The position numbers and the translations under genes were made by a program. Shown piece by piece: positions 9,466-19,657 of a stretch of DNA of 64,000 nucleotides. The DNA is taken from contig QBLU01000002.1 of assembly GCA_003241875.1 (NCBI GenBank), forward strand, positions 62,001-126,000. Direction: 5' to 3'. A model generated the notes under the pieces. It saw only the letters and a list, made by a program, of their open reading frames with translations, did no database searches and had not been told where the DNA came from. This DNA is from Alphaproteobacteria bacterium (GTDB lineage Bacteria; Pseudomonadota; Alphaproteobacteria; Sphingomonadales; Sphingomonadaceae). Each line of letters starts with the position of its first letter. The stretch's first letter is position 1.

Positions 9466-9885
9466 ATGGCCACCGCCTACGCCTTTGATCGCAACGCCGT
9501 CCGCCGCTTCGTCGGCACCGATGTCGCCGCAACGCGCATGCGAGTCGAGATGCTGGAACGCGTTCTCGAGCGTGCCTTCGTCATTCCCGGCATCAATCGC
9601 CCGGTCGGTCTCGACGCCGTGATGGGCGTGTTGCCGATCGCCGGCGATGCGCTCGCCGGTATCATGGGGCTCTATCTGGTCTGGGAGGCGCGCAATCTCG
9701 GCATGCCCAAGCTCACGCTGATGCGCATGCTCGCCAATGTCGGCTTCGACACCGCCGTCGGTGCGGTGCCGTTGGTCGGCGATGTCTTCGACTTCCTGTT
9801 CCGTTCGAATTCGAAGAACCTGCGGCTCATCAAGCGCCATCTCGACAAGCATCATCCGGGCACGTCGGTGATCGACGCCCGCTAA
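9466..9885 (+). CDS. DUF4112 domain-containing protein
   Basis: PGINRPVGLDAVMGVLPIAGDALAGIMGLYLVWEARNLGMPK...GAVPLVGDVFDFLFRSNSKNLRLIKRHL. Confidence 0.85.
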   Translation: MATAYAFDRNAVRRFVGTDVAATRMRVEMLERVLERAFVIPGINRPVGLDAVMGVLPIAGDALAGIMGLYLVWEARNLGMPKLTLMRMLANVGFDTAVGAVPLVGDVFDFLFRSNSKNLRLIKRHLDKHHPGTSVIDAR

Positions 9886-9932
9886 CCCGATGCCGTGGTG
9901 GGTCGACCACGGCGCCAGCCCAGAGGCCGAAC

Positions 9933-10610
9933 ATGTTCTTCGTCGTCTTTGCCGCGATTGCCATGCTGACCTTCGCGATCGTGATGGCTGCGATGCTGCG
10001 CATGGTCGGCATTGCGGTGCTGGTGACGACGCTGGTCGTGCTGGCCAGCATGCTGTTCGGCGCCGGCACCGGCACGACACTGGCGTTCATTGCCGGCCTC
10101 GGGATGCTTGTCTGGATGATGACCCGGCGCCGGCAGCGGCCGCTGCCGCCCTGGCAGCGGCGGGCCGTGCCGGTGTCGGCACCCGCGCCGCGCCGGCAGG
10201 TTGCCGAAACGGCGCCAAGGACGACCGATCCGACGCTTGCCGACGCCTGGGATGCACTGGCCGGTCATGCCGACTGGGCGCGCAGCCGCGTGGCGGTGGC
10301 GCGGGTGAGCTGCGATCGCTTCCTGCAGCTTGCCGACCGGGCCCCGCTGGACGGCGATGCGACCGAACTGGCCATTCTCATCCGCAAGCGCATCCCGGAA
10401 CACGTCGACGAGGCCCTGAGCAAGCTCGAGCTGGCGACATCGGCCGAGGCACGCGCGTTGCTCGACGATGCCGTGGCGACGGTCGAAAAGGTCGGCGCGC
10501 GGGCCGAACGCATGCGCGATGCGCTGATGACGGCGGAAACGGCGGCGCTGGGCGTGCAACGCACCCATCTGTCGCGGCGCATCGACAATGAGCCCTTCAC
10601 GCTGAACTGA
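9933..10610 (+). CDS. Hypothetical membrane protein with two N-terminal TM helices and a soluble helical domain
   Basis: MFFVVFAAIAMLTFAIVMAAMLRMVGIAVLVTTLVVLASMLF...; intact 225-aa ORF. Confidence 0.7.
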   Translation: MFFVVFAAIAMLTFAIVMAAMLRMVGIAVLVTTLVVLASMLFGAGTGTTLAFIAGLGMLVWMMTRRRQRPLPPWQRRAVPVSAPAPRRQVAETAPRTTDPTLADAWDALAGHADWARSRVAVARVSCDRFLQLADRAPLDGDATELAILIRKRIPEHVDEALSKLELATSAEARALLDDAVATVEKVGARAERMRDALMTAETAALGVQRTHLSRRIDNEPFTLN

Positions 10611-10724
10611 CGCCGCTTGTGCCGGCTGCCCGCGTCAAATTGCCGTCATATTATAATTGCAAAGCTGTCATCGTTTCGTCATCGTCTGCGCCGGGGGACA
10701 CCGCGTGAGTGGTCGAGGTGTTCG

Positions 10725-11498
10725 ATGGCGTACAACAGGCTGGGCGCGCTTGGCGCGGAACTTCGGCAATATCCGGTACTGATCCGGAAGACGGTTCTAG
10801 ACGATCCCGTCAGCCGACGCTTTGCGATCGCAGTATTTGCGGCGAATGCGCTGGCACTCGGCGGCTATTTTTTGGCCCGGCGGGCGGCGGGGCTGCAGAT
10901 CATCGAATTTCCGCAATGGCTGTCGATCGAGCGTGACGGCGGCGCCCTGGAAATACTGAACTATGTCCAGACGGGCCTTGCCGCGGCCTTCCTGATTGCA
11001 ACCAGCCTGGCGGCGCGCCGGCCGCTCTACCTGGCCTGGGGGCTGTTGTTCCTGTTCACCATGCTCGACGATTCACTCCAGTATCATGAATCCGTCGGGC
11101 GCATGCTCGTGGCCGGCTTCCACCTGCCGGCGGCGCCCGGCATGCGACCCCAGGATACCGGCGAACTGGTCGCCTGGGCAGCAGCGGCGGCCGTGCTGCT
11201 GCCGGCGGTCGCATTCTACCACTGGAAAAGCCCGCCTGACGTGCGGCGCCACAGCATTGTCCTGCTGTTCTGCTTCGCCGCGCTGGTGATGTGCGCCGTG
11301 GTGTTCGACATGATCCACATGATCCTGTCGAGGACGCCGCTCGCCGGCGCGATCGGCTTTCTGGAGGATGGCGGCGAGTTGATCGCAATGGCTTGCGCCT
11401 GTTCCTATGCCTTTGCGCTGATGCTGCTGCACCGGCGCCGGCGCGTTGCCATCAGGCAAAGTCCAGACCGATATCCGCAGCCGGCGCGCTTTGGGTGA
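10725..11498 (+). CDS. Hypothetical multi-pass membrane protein
   Basis: MAYNRLGALGAELRQYPVLIRK... several TM helices; 3' end overlaps convergent nadC. Confidence 0.7.
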   Translation: MAYNRLGALGAELRQYPVLIRKTVLDDPVSRRFAIAVFAANALALGGYFLARRAAGLQIIEFPQWLSIERDGGALEILNYVQTGLAAAFLIATSLAARRPLYLAWGLLFLFTMLDDSLQYHESVGRMLVAGFHLPAAPGMRPQDTGELVAWAAAAAVLLPAVAFYHWKSPPDVRRHSIVLLFCFAALVMCAVVFDMIHMILSRTPLAGAIGFLEDGGELIAMACACSYAFALMLLHRRRRVAIRQSPDRYPQPARFG

Positions 11499-12291
11499 TC
11501 CTGCCGACGCTGATATAGGTGACGCCGGTTTCGGCGATGGCGCGAATGGTCGACAGGTTGACACCGCCCGATGCCTCGGTCGGCACCCGGCCGGCGACCA
11601 ATGCGATGGCCTCGCGCAGCACCGCCGGCCCCATGTTGTCGAGCAGCAGCCGGTCGGCCCCGGCGGCGAGCGCCGGCGGGATCTGCTCGAGCGTGTCGAC
11701 CTCCACCACCACATCGGTCAGCCCGGCGGCCTTGGCGGCGCGCACCGCCGGCTCGACACCGCCGGCGACCGCGATGTGGTTGTCCTTGATCATCACGCCA
11801 TCGTCGAGGCGCATCCGGTGGTTGGTCGCCCCGCCCATGCGGGTGGCGTATTTTTCGAGGACGCGAAGCCCCGGCAGCGTCTTCCGCGTGTCGAGAAGAA
11901 TGGCGCCGGTGCCGGCAATCGCATCGACATAGGCGCGCGTCATCGTGGCGATCCCGGTCAGGTGCTGGACGGTGTTGAGCGCCGACCGCTCCGCCGTCAG
12001 CAGCGCCCGCGCATTACCGCGAATGCGCATCAGGTCGGTGCCGGCGGGCACGGCCTGGCCCTCCGCGACCAGCGTCTCGATCGTGCAATCGGGGTCGAGC
12101 GCGCGGAAAAAGGCGGCGGCCAGCGGCAGGCCGGCGACGGTCACCGGGTCACGGCTGTCCATGACGGCGGTAAGTATCGCATCGGCGGGGATGACGGCGG
12201 CGGAGGTGCGATCGCCGCCCTGCCCCATGTCCTCGGCCAGCGTGGCGCGGACGAAAGCGGAAACATCGAAGCCTGGCAGGAGATCGGTCAT
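11452..12291 (-). CDS. nadC: Nicotinate-nucleotide pyrophosphorylase (carboxylating)
   Basis: LAEDMGQGGDRTS; LLTAERSALNTVQHLTGIATMTR; ILLDTRKTLPGLRVLEKYA; HRMRLDDGVMIKDNHI. Confidence 0.95.
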   Translation of the reverse strand: MTDLLPGFDVSAFVRATLAEDMGQGGDRTSAAVIPADAILTAVMDSRDPVTVAGLPLAAAFFRALDPDCTIETLVAEGQAVPAGTDLMRIRGNARALLTAERSALNTVQHLTGIATMTRAYVDAIAGTGAILLDTRKTLPGLRVLEKYATRMGGATNHRMRLDDGVMIKDNHIAVAGGVEPAVRAAKAAGLTDVVVEVDTLEQIPPALAAGADRLLLDNMGPAVLREAIALVAGRVPTEASGGVNLSTIRAIAETGVTYISVGRITQSAPAADIGLDFA

Positions 12292-13079
12292 TGCGACGGT
12301 TTAGCCGCTGGGGGCTGCCATTGTCGATCAAGCCATTCGACTGTCGCGGCCTGGGACATCGGCAGATAGGCGAGTTCATGGCCGACACCGGCGAACTCCC
12401 GGTACGCGATGCCCTGGCGTAACACAGCCAATGTCCGGCCGTGATCGACCGGAATGACGCGATCCGCATCGCCATGCAGGATCAGCACGGGAATAGGCGC
12501 TGCCTGGAGCTTTCGCCCGTTCTCGAATTTGTCGCGGACGAGAAAACCGATCGGTAGCCGGGTCTTTTCGGCAACGACGTCGGCAAGGCTGCGGTAGCCG
12601 GACACGAGGATCAGGCCGGCCAGCGGCTGCTCGGTAGCAAGCTGGGTCGCAGGGCCCGAGCCGAGCGAATTGCCCATCGCGTAGATGGCGGTGTCGGCAA
12701 GCCCCTGCCGGTGCAAAAAGGCCAGCGCCGCCCGCGCATCGGCGTACATCCCGGCTTCACTCGGGCTGCCGCTATTGCCGCCATAGCCGCGATATTCGAC
12801 GAGCAGCAGGCCATAGCCGCGGGCCGCCAAACCGCGCGTAGCCTGCCCGGCGCCGAGCAGGCTGTCGCCGTTGCCATGAAAAAAGATGACCGTCGGGCGG
12901 TTCTGATCGGCCGGGCGATACAGGGCTGCCAGCAAAATCCCGTCCGATGTCGACAGTTCGACCTGCTGCATCGGGCCCGGCTGCATCACCGATGGTGGCG
13001 GGGCGGGATAGATGAAGCGCCGCTGGAACACCGTCAGCATCAACAAGGCAACAGCCGTGGCGGCGAGAACAACGGCCAC
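12288..13079 (-). CDS. Alpha/beta hydrolase (membrane-anchored, BEM46-like)
   Basis: TM N-terminus; VIFFHGNGDS; YGLLLVEYRGYGGNSGSPSE; YAMGNSLGSGPATQLA; ILHGDADRVIPVDHG. Confidence 0.88.
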   Translation of the reverse strand: MAVVLAATAVALLMLTVFQRRFIYPAPPPSVMQPGPMQQVELSTSDGILLAALYRPADQNRPTVIFFHGNGDSLLGAGQATRGLAARGYGLLLVEYRGYGGNSGSPSEAGMYADARAALAFLHRQGLADTAIYAMGNSLGSGPATQLATEQPLAGLILVSGYRSLADVVAEKTRLPIGFLVRDKFENGRKLQAAPIPVLILHGDADRVIPVDHGRTLAVLRQGIAYREFAGVGHELAYLPMSQAATVEWLDRQWQPPAAKPSQ

Positions 13080-13155
13080 GCGGCGGGCCAGCCAGATCAG
13101 GACAGTCGCTATTTCCGCACCGCAGAGGCGGCAAGGCAGGACGCCTTCTGAACCG

Positions 13156-13473
13156 TCATTTGCAGCGTTCGACCGCGGCCGAAAAAAGCGGTTTGCTGCG
13201 TTCGGCCGCTGCCACCACCTCCGAGATCTTCATGCCGTATTTGTTGGCGACTGCGAGGGCGGCAGCGCGCTGTTCGGCTGGCGGGCGCTTGACTGCGGCA
13301 TAGGCATCGAGGGAGACTTGGCCGTCGCGGCTTTGCAGCAATTCGTTGGCCACGCAGCCACAGCTGGCGACCGGCATGGTGGCTTCGCAGAGTTTCAGAA
13401 ACTCCGTCGGGTTCGCGGCCGCGGCTGGCGCTGCCGCCAGCGCCACGCCGATGGCGGTCATGAATTTCAGCAT
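13156..13473 (-). CDS. Small secreted protein with conserved-looking cysteines
   Basis: Signal peptide MLKFMTAIGVALAAAPAAA; four Cys (LCEATMPVASCGC...VERCK); 105 aa. Confidence 0.6.
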   Translation of the reverse strand: MLKFMTAIGVALAAAPAAAANPTEFLKLCEATMPVASCGCVANELLQSRDGQVSLDAYAAVKRPPAEQRAAALAVANKYGMKISEVVAAAERSKPLFSAAVERCK

Positions 13474-13492
13474 TTTACCCCCTTTAAGTCAG

Positions 13493-14509
13493 TCAGTCCC
13501 CCGTCACCCGCACCGGCGTCACCGACCCCGCCATCTGCAGCATGCGGTCGAGCGACACCTTGGCCTTGACCCGCACATCCTCGGGCACCTCGATCTGCGG
13601 TGCAAGGTCGCGCAGCGCCAGGTACAGCTTTTCCATCGTGTTCATCGCCATGAACGGGCACATGTTGCAGCCGCAATTGCCGTCGGCGCCGGGCGCACCG
13701 ATAAAGGTCTTGTGCGGCGCCTTCAGCTGCATCTGGTGGATGATGTTGGGCTCGGTGGCAACGATCACCACCGGCTCGGGGCTGTTCAGCGCGTAATTCA
13801 GGATACCGCTGGTGGCGCCGACATAGTGCGCCAGGTCGAGGATCGCGGCCGGGCATTCGGGGTGGGCGAGCACCGGCGCGGCGGGGTGCAGCGCCTTCAG
13901 CTTCAGCAGCTCCGTCACCGAGAATTTTTCATGGACGATGCAGGTGCCGTCCCACAGCAGCATGTCGCGGCCGGTCTTGCGGTTGAGCCAGGCGCCGAGG
14001 TGCTTGTCGGGCGCGAACAGGATCTTCTGGTCGCGCGGCAGCTGGTTGATGATCTTTTCGGCCGAGGACGACGTCACGATGATGTCGCTCTCCGCCTTCA
14101 CCGCCGCCGAGCAGTTGATGTAGGTGAGCGAGATGTGATCCGGATGGGCGCGGCGGAAACGCGCGAATTCCTCGGGCGGGCATGAATCCTCGAGGCTGCA
14201 GCCGGCTTTCAAATCGGGCAGCACCACGGTCTTTTGCGGGCTGAGGATCTTGGCCACTTCGGCCATGAACTTGACGCCACAAAAGGCAATGACATCGGCA
14301 TCGGTGTCGGCGGCCTTGCGGCTGAGATCGAGGCTGTCGCCGACGAAATCGGCAATGTCCTGCAGCGCCGGGTCCTGGTAGTAATGCGCCAGGATGACGG
14401 CGTTTTTCTCGACGCGCAGCCGGTTGATCTCGGCCTTCAGATCGAGGCCGGCGAGCCCTCCGGCACCACCAAGCGGGTTCAAGCGTGCGTCCATGAAAGC
14501 TTCCTGCAA
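13493..14509 (-). CDS. nadA: Quinolinate synthase
   Basis: [77 protein letters not shown]. Confidence 0.96.
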   Translation of the reverse strand: MQEAFMDARLNPLGGAGGLAGLDLKAEINRLRVEKNAVILAHYYQDPALQDIADFVGDSLDLSRKAADTDADVIAFCGVKFMAEVAKILSPQKTVVLPDLKAGCSLEDSCPPEEFARFRRAHPDHISLTYINCSAAVKAESDIIVTSSSAEKIINQLPRDQKILFAPDKHLGAWLNRKTGRDMLLWDGTCIVHEKFSVTELLKLKALHPAAPVLAHPECPAAILDLAHYVGATSGILNYALNSPEPVVIVATEPNIIHQMQLKAPHKTFIGAPGADGNCGCNMCPFMAMNTMEKLYLALRDLAPQIEVPEDVRVKAKVSLDRMLQMAGSVTPVRVTGD

Positions 14510-14561
14510 CAGCGTCGGACCGTGGATATAGGGAGCCCAAGCCGGCGCGTCACCTGCCCGG

Positions 14562-15185
14562 TCAGCGGAAGGTCACCGTGACTTTAGCGGTGTCGAAGCC
14601 GGCGGCATTCAGCGGCAGCACGAAGGTGCGCTGCACCGCCTTGGTCGCGGCGTCGCGGGCGAGCTCGGTCAGTGCCGGCGCCCGCGCCTCTGCCAGCAGG
14701 GTGCCGGCGACGCGGGCGCGATTGGCGCTGTCGAGGCTGGTTTCGGCATTGGTCAGCGCGAACAGCACCGCGCCGTCCTTGTATTCGCGCATCGCGCCGA
14801 GATCGATTTCCGGCCCGGCGACGCGCGGCGACGGCACGGTGACCGCGAGGGTCTGGGTCGCCGCGTCCCAGCTGAGCTCGCCGGGGCCGACGCGGTTCCA
14901 GTCGATTTCATAGCGGACGTTGCCGGGCACGATCAGCGTCTTTTTCGCCGACAGCAGCCCACCGAGCCGCGACTGTTCCGACGTGATCACCGCCGAAAAG
15001 CGCGCTGTCAGCACCGTCAGCGTCGCCTGGCGCTTGACCGATTTCAGCGACGCCTCAGCAATGGTCTCGGGGTCGGGGCCGCGACCGAGCCAGCGGGCAA
15101 GGCCATTGCCGCCGAGCATGACCGCGCCGGCGCCGAGCAACAGCCCGGCGATGAGCGCGACAACAAGCCAGCCAAGACGCCTCAT
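14562..15185 (-). CDS. DUF4230 domain-containing protein
   Basis: [26 protein letters not shown]...[27 protein letters not shown]...[13 protein letters not shown]; start inside longer ORF 14562-15590. Confidence 0.75.
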   Translation of the reverse strand: MRRLGWLVVALIAGLLLGAGAVMLGGNGLARWLGRGPDPETIAEASLKSVKRQATLTVLTARFSAVITSEQSRLGGLLSAKKTLIVPGNVRYEIDWNRVGPGELSWDAATQTLAVTVPSPRVAGPEIDLGAMREYKDGAVLFALTNAETSLDSANRARVAGTLLAEARAPALTELARDAATKAVQRTFVLPLNAAGFDTAKVTVTFR

Positions 15186-16063
15186 GTCAGTTCCCAGCGA
15201 TCGGTGTTGGCGGCGACGACAGCGCGGTTGCGCAGGTCGATGAGGTGGGCGAGCACCGAGCGGCCGGCGGCGGGGTGCAGCCGCTTGTCGACCATGGCGT
15301 ACATCACCGCGACCATGGCCGGGATGGTCTGCGGGCCATCGGCGAGCAGCTTCAATATCTGCGTCTCGCGCTGTTTGCGATGCGTGATCAGTCCGCGCAC
15401 GAAGCGTTGCGGATCGGTGACCGGCTCGCCGTGCGTCGGGTGGTAGATGGCGTCGTCGCGGTTGATGAGCTTCCTGAGCGAGGCCATGTACGCCGCCATG
15501 TCGCCATCGGGCGGCGCAACGACGGTGGTGCTCCAGCCCATGACGTGGTCGCCGGTGAACAGCGCCTTTTCCTCGGCCAGCGCAAAGCACAGGTGATTGG
15601 AGGTGTGGCCCGGCGTGGCCAGCGCGGTCAGCGTCCAGCCGGGCCCCGAAATGTTGTCGCCATCGGCCATGATCGCATCGGGCGCATAGCTCGGGTCGAA
15701 TCCGGCATCGGCGCGGGGGCCGTCGTCCGACAGCACCAGCGGCGCGCAGCCGACGATCCGGGCCCCTGTCGCGGCCTGCAGCGCCGGCGCCGCCGGGCTG
15801 TGGTCCATGTGCGTGTGGGTGATGACGATGTGGCTGACGGTCTCGCCGGCCAGACTGTCGATCAGCGCGCCGATATGGTCGGGGTCGGCGGGGCCCGGAT
15901 CGATGACCGCCACGGTGCCGGTGCCGACGACAAAGGTGCCGGTGCCGGTATAGGTGAAGGGTGACGGATTGTGCGCCAGCAGCCGGCGGACCAGCGGCGA
16001 TCGCGGCACCAGCCGGCCCCAGGCGGCAGCGTCGGGGTGGGCTGACAGGTCCATGCCCGTCAT
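15182..16063 (-). CDS. MBL-fold metallo-hydrolase
   Basis: HIVITHTHMDHSPAAPAL; LATPGHTSNHLCFAL; LFTGDHVMGW; YHPTHGEPV. Confidence 0.92.
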   Translation of the reverse strand: MTGMDLSAHPDAAAWGRLVPRSPLVRRLLAHNPSPFTYTGTGTFVVGTGTVAVIDPGPADPDHIGALIDSLAGETVSHIVITHTHMDHSPAAPALQAATGARIVGCAPLVLSDDGPRADAGFDPSYAPDAIMADGDNISGPGWTLTALATPGHTSNHLCFALAEEKALFTGDHVMGWSTTVVAPPDGDMAAYMASLRKLINRDDAIYHPTHGEPVTDPQRFVRGLITHRKQRETQILKLLADGPQTIPAMVAVMYAMVDKRLHPAAGRSVLAHLIDLRNRAVVAANTDRWELT

Positions 16064-16172
16064 GTGGCAGGCTGCGCGGGGATTTTAAAGCCCGTCCGCC
16101 CTCGCAAAAGCCCGCGGTTGCCGGGCCGGTGCATCTGGGTTAGCCCGGCCGCCACCATTCGGGGCGATCGCC

Positions 16173-17402
16173 ATGCAGCATTTTGACGTCATCATCGTCG
16201 GCGCCGGCCATGGCGGCGCCCAGGCCGCGGTGCAGCTGCGACAGCTCGGCTTTGCCGGCAGCATGGCGATGATCGGCGAGGAGCCCGAGCTGCCCTATGA
16301 GCGCCCGCCGCTGTCGAAGGAATATCTGTCGGGCGACAAGGACTTCGAGCGGATGCTGATCCGCCCGGCAGCCTTTTGGGCCGAGCGCAATGTGACGATG
16401 CTGACCGGGCGCCGCGTGACGAGCATCGATCCCGACGCCCGGGTGGTGAACACCGACGACGCCGAGGCGCTGGGCTATGGCGATCTGATCTGGGCCACGG
16501 GCGGCGCGCCGCGGCGGCTGACCTGCGAAGGCCATGATTTGGCCGGCATCCACGCCATCCGCACCCGCGCCGATGTCGACCAGCTGAAGGCCGAACTGGC
16601 AACGACACGGCGGGTGGCGATCGTAGGCGGCGGCTATATCGGGCTGGAGGCGGCGGCGGTGCTGGCCAAGCTCGGCAAGCAGGTCGTGGTCCTCGAAGCG
16701 CTCGACCGCGTGCTGGCGCGGGTGGCGGGGCCGGCGCTGTCGGCCTTTTACGAGGCCGAGCACCGCGCGCATGGTGTCGACATCCGCACCGGCGTCATGG
16801 TGACCGGTATCATCGGCAAGGATGGCCGCGCCGCCGGCGTGCGGCTGGCCGATGGCGGCAGCATCGATGCCGACATGGTCATCGTCGGGATCGGCATCGT
16901 GCCGGCGGTGGCGCCGTTGCTCGAGGCCGGCGCGGCCGGAACCAACGGCGTCGATGTCGACGATCACTGTCGCACGTCGCTGCCGCATGTCTTTGCCATC
17001 GGCGATTGCGCCGCGCACGACAATGATTTTGCCGGCGGCGCGCATATCCGGCTCGAATCGGTGCAGAACGCCCATGACATGGCGGCCGTGGTCGCCAAGC
17101 TGCTGACCGGCGCGCCGAAGCCCTATCACGCCGTGCCGTGGTTCTGGTCGAACCAGTATGACCTGCGCCTGCAGACCATGGGGCTGTCGCTGGGCCATGA
17201 TGCGACGGTGCTGCGCGGCGACCCGGCCGCGCGCAGCTTCAGCGTCATCTATCTGCGCGCCGGCAAGGTCATCGCGCTCGATTGCGTCAACGCGGTCAAG
17301 GATTACGTCCAGGGCAAGCTGCTGGTCGAAAAGGGCGTCGCCGTCGCTGCGTCGGCACTGGTCGACAGCGCCGTGCCGTTGAAGACCTGGCATCCCGCCT
17401 GA
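16173..17402 (+). CDS. FAD-dependent oxidoreductase (ferredoxin reductase type)
   Basis: [83 protein letters not shown]. Confidence 0.93.
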   Translation: MQHFDVIIVGAGHGGAQAAVQLRQLGFAGSMAMIGEEPELPYERPPLSKEYLSGDKDFERMLIRPAAFWAERNVTMLTGRRVTSIDPDARVVNTDDAEALGYGDLIWATGGAPRRLTCEGHDLAGIHAIRTRADVDQLKAELATTRRVAIVGGGYIGLEAAAVLAKLGKQVVVLEALDRVLARVAGPALSAFYEAEHRAHGVDIRTGVMVTGIIGKDGRAAGVRLADGGSIDADMVIVGIGIVPAVAPLLEAGAAGTNGVDVDDHCRTSLPHVFAIGDCAAHDNDFAGGAHIRLESVQNAHDMAAVVAKLLTGAPKPYHAVPWFWSNQYDLRLQTMGLSLGHDATVLRGDPAARSFSVIYLRAGKVIALDCVNAVKDYVQGKLLVEKGVAVAASALVDSAVPLKTWHPA

Positions 17403-17404
17403 CC

Positions 17405-17926
17405 ATGCACGGGCTGTCGATCGACGTGGCGACAGCGGCGGAGCGCACCGTCGTCGAGAACCTCGTCCAGCTCTATATTCATGATTTTTCCGAACTTTAC
17501 GCCGGAACGCCGCGCGGCGACCTCGGCCCCGACGGCCGCTATGTCATCGATATCCCGCTCGAACGCTGGTGGGGTGGCGCCGCCGACCATGTGCCGCTGC
17601 TGCTGCGTGTCGAGGGCCGGCTGGCGGGCTTTGCCTTGCTGAACGCCAGCGCCCACGGCCGGGCGGCGGTCGATTACAACATCGCCGAATATTTCGTCGT
17701 GCGGAAATACCGCCGCACCGGCGTCGGCACGGCTGCGGCGCATGCCATCTTCAGCCACCGGCCCGGGCGGTGGGAAGCGGCGGTCATGCGCCCCAACCTT
17801 TCGGCGCGCGTATTCTGGGAACGCTGCATCCGGTCACATCCGAAAGCGACCGGAATCGAGATCGCCGACCGCAACAATTTCACCTGGAACGGCGCGATCT
17901 TTCGTTGGGTCATCGCGCCAGGCTGA
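17405..17926 (+). CDS. GNAT family N-acetyltransferase
   Basis: GFALLNASAHGRAAVDYNIAEYFVVRKYRRTGVGTAAAHAIF, typical GNAT motif A. Confidence 0.82.
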   Translation: MHGLSIDVATAAERTVVENLVQLYIHDFSELYAGTPRGDLGPDGRYVIDIPLERWWGGAADHVPLLLRVEGRLAGFALLNASAHGRAAVDYNIAEYFVVRKYRRTGVGTAAAHAIFSHRPGRWEAAVMRPNLSARVFWERCIRSHPKATGIEIADRNNFTWNGAIFRWVIAPG

Positions 17927-17992
17927 AACCGTCCTGACACATTGCCCGGTTTGCGCCGCGGCCTCGCTCAGCTAGGCTGACGCAAACGTCAA

Positions 17993-19657
17993 TTGGGGAG
18001 AGAGCCGGTGGCAAGGACTGGCGCGGAGCATTGGGACTTCATCATCGTCGGTGCCGGCTCGGCCGGCTGCGTGCTTGCCAACCGGCTGTCGGCCGACCCG
18101 GGGACGCGTGTGCTGCTGATCGAGGCCGGCGGCAAGGACAACAACATGATGATCCAGATGCCCGGCGGCATCGCCCAGATCATCCCGCCGGACAAGACCA
18201 GCCCGTTCGACTGGGGTTTCTGGACGGTGCCGCAGACCGAGATGAACAACCGCCCGCTGTATTGGCCTCGCGGCCGCGTGCTCGGCGGCTCGTCGTCGAT
18301 CAACGGCATGGTCTACATCCGCGGCCATTCGAGCGATTACGATCGCTGGGCTCAATTGGGGCTGACCGGCTGGGGCTGGCAGGACGTGCTGCCCTATTTC
18401 CGCAAGGCCGAGGACAGCGAGCGCGGGTCGGACGATTTCCATGGCGTCGGCGGCCCGCTGCACACGTCGCGCAAGGGCGCCCTGCAAAATCCGCTCAACG
18501 CCGCCTTTCTGGAGGCCGCGAGCCAGGCCGGCTATCCACGCACCGATGACTTCAACGGGCCGCAGTTCGAAGGCGCCGGTTTCTACGATGCGACGATCAA
18601 GGACGGCAGCCGATTTTCCGCCGCCAAGGGCTATCTGACGGCGGCGGTGAAGGCGCGGCCGAACCTCGAAATCCGCACCGGCATCCAGGTCGACAAGGTC
18701 GATTTCGAAGGGCGCCGCGCCACCGGCATCAGCTATCGCCGTGGCGGCCGTGCCGAAACGGCGCGGGCCCGCGAAGTCATCGTGTGCGGCGGCGCCGTCA
18801 ACTCGCCGCAGCTGCTGATGCTGTCGGGCATCGGCCCGGCTGCGCATCTGCAGGCCATGGGCGTCCCGGTCATCCACGACAGCCCCGATGTCGGCGGCAA
18901 TCTGCAGGACCACCTCGACATGATCGTGCAATGGGATTGCACCCAGGCGGTGACGCTCAACGGCAATGCCAGCTTTGTCGCCAAGCTGAAGGCGCTGGGT
19001 GGCTGGGTGTTCGGCAAGACCGGCAATGGCGCGCATATGCCGACGCCGAGCGGCGCCTTCCTGTCGAGCCGCGAGGGCCTGGCGGCGCCGGACCTGCAGA
19101 TCCATTTCATGCCGTATCGCGGCCAGCCGCACGGCCGCGGCAAGATGAGCCCCGACCATGGTTACCAGATGCACATCTGCCAGCTGCGGCCCGAAAGCCG
19201 CGGCACCGTGCGGTTGACGTCGCCCGATCCGCTGGCCTTTCCGGCGATCGACCCGCGCTATCTGTCGGCGCCGGAGGATGTCGACACGCTGTATCGCGGC
19301 GTCGAGATGGCGCGTCGGATCGGCGCCCAGCCGGCGTTCGATGCCTATCGCAAGGGCGAAGTCTGGCCCGGCCCGGGTGTCGCCGGCCGTGATGCCATCG
19401 TCGCCGCCATGCGCGAATGGGGCGAGACCATCTACCACCCGGTCGGCACCTGCCGGATGGGCGCCGATGAGGCCGCGGTCGTCGACGGCCGGCTGCGCGT
19501 CAATGGCGTCGAGGGGCTGCGCGTCGTCGACGCCTCGGTCATGCCCTATCTGGTGTCGGGCAACACCAACGCCCCGACGATCATGATCGCCGAAAAAGCC
19601 GCCGACCTGATCGCCGAGCGCCGCACGTTGGAGCGCAAGCTGGGGCTGGCAGCGTGA
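17993..19657 (+). CDS. GMC family oxidoreductase (choline dehydrogenase-like)
   Basis: DFIIVGAGSAGCVLANRLSADPGTRVLLIEAGG; YWPRGRVLGGSSSINGMVYIRG; CGGAVNSPQLLMLSGIGPA; YHPVGTCRMG. Confidence 0.95.
   Translation: MGREPVARTGAEHWDFIIVGAGSAGCVLANRLSADPGTRVLLIEAGGKDNNMMIQMPGGIAQIIPPDKTSPFDWGFWTVPQTEMNNRPLYWPRGRVLGGSSSINGMVYIRGHSSDYDRWAQLGLTGWGWQDVLPYFRKAEDSERGSDDFHGVGGPLHTSRKGALQNPLNAAFLEAASQAGYPRTDDFNGPQFEGAGFYDATIKDGSRFSAAKGYLTAAVKARPNLEIRTGIQVDKVDFEGRRATGISYRRGGRAETARAREVIVCGGAVNSPQLLMLSGIGPAAHLQAMGVPVIHDSPDVGGNLQDHLDMIVQWDCTQAVTLNGNASFVAKLKALGGWVFGKTGNGAHMPTPSGAFLSSREGLAAPDLQIHFMPYRGQPHGRGKMSPDHGYQMHICQLRPESRGTVRLTSPDPLAFPAIDPRYLSAPEDVDTLYRGVEMARRIGAQPAFDAYRKGEVWPGPGVAGRDAIVAAMREWGETIYHPVGTCRMGADEAAVVDGRLRVNGVEGLRVVDASVMPYLVSGNTNAPTIMIAEKAADLIAERRTLERKLGLAA

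Noticed and set aside
17972-19438. 488-aa minus-strand ORF opposite the GMC oxidoreductase
   Set aside because: Antisense shadow ORF from GC-rich codon usage; Arg/His/Ala-rich with no recognisable domain.
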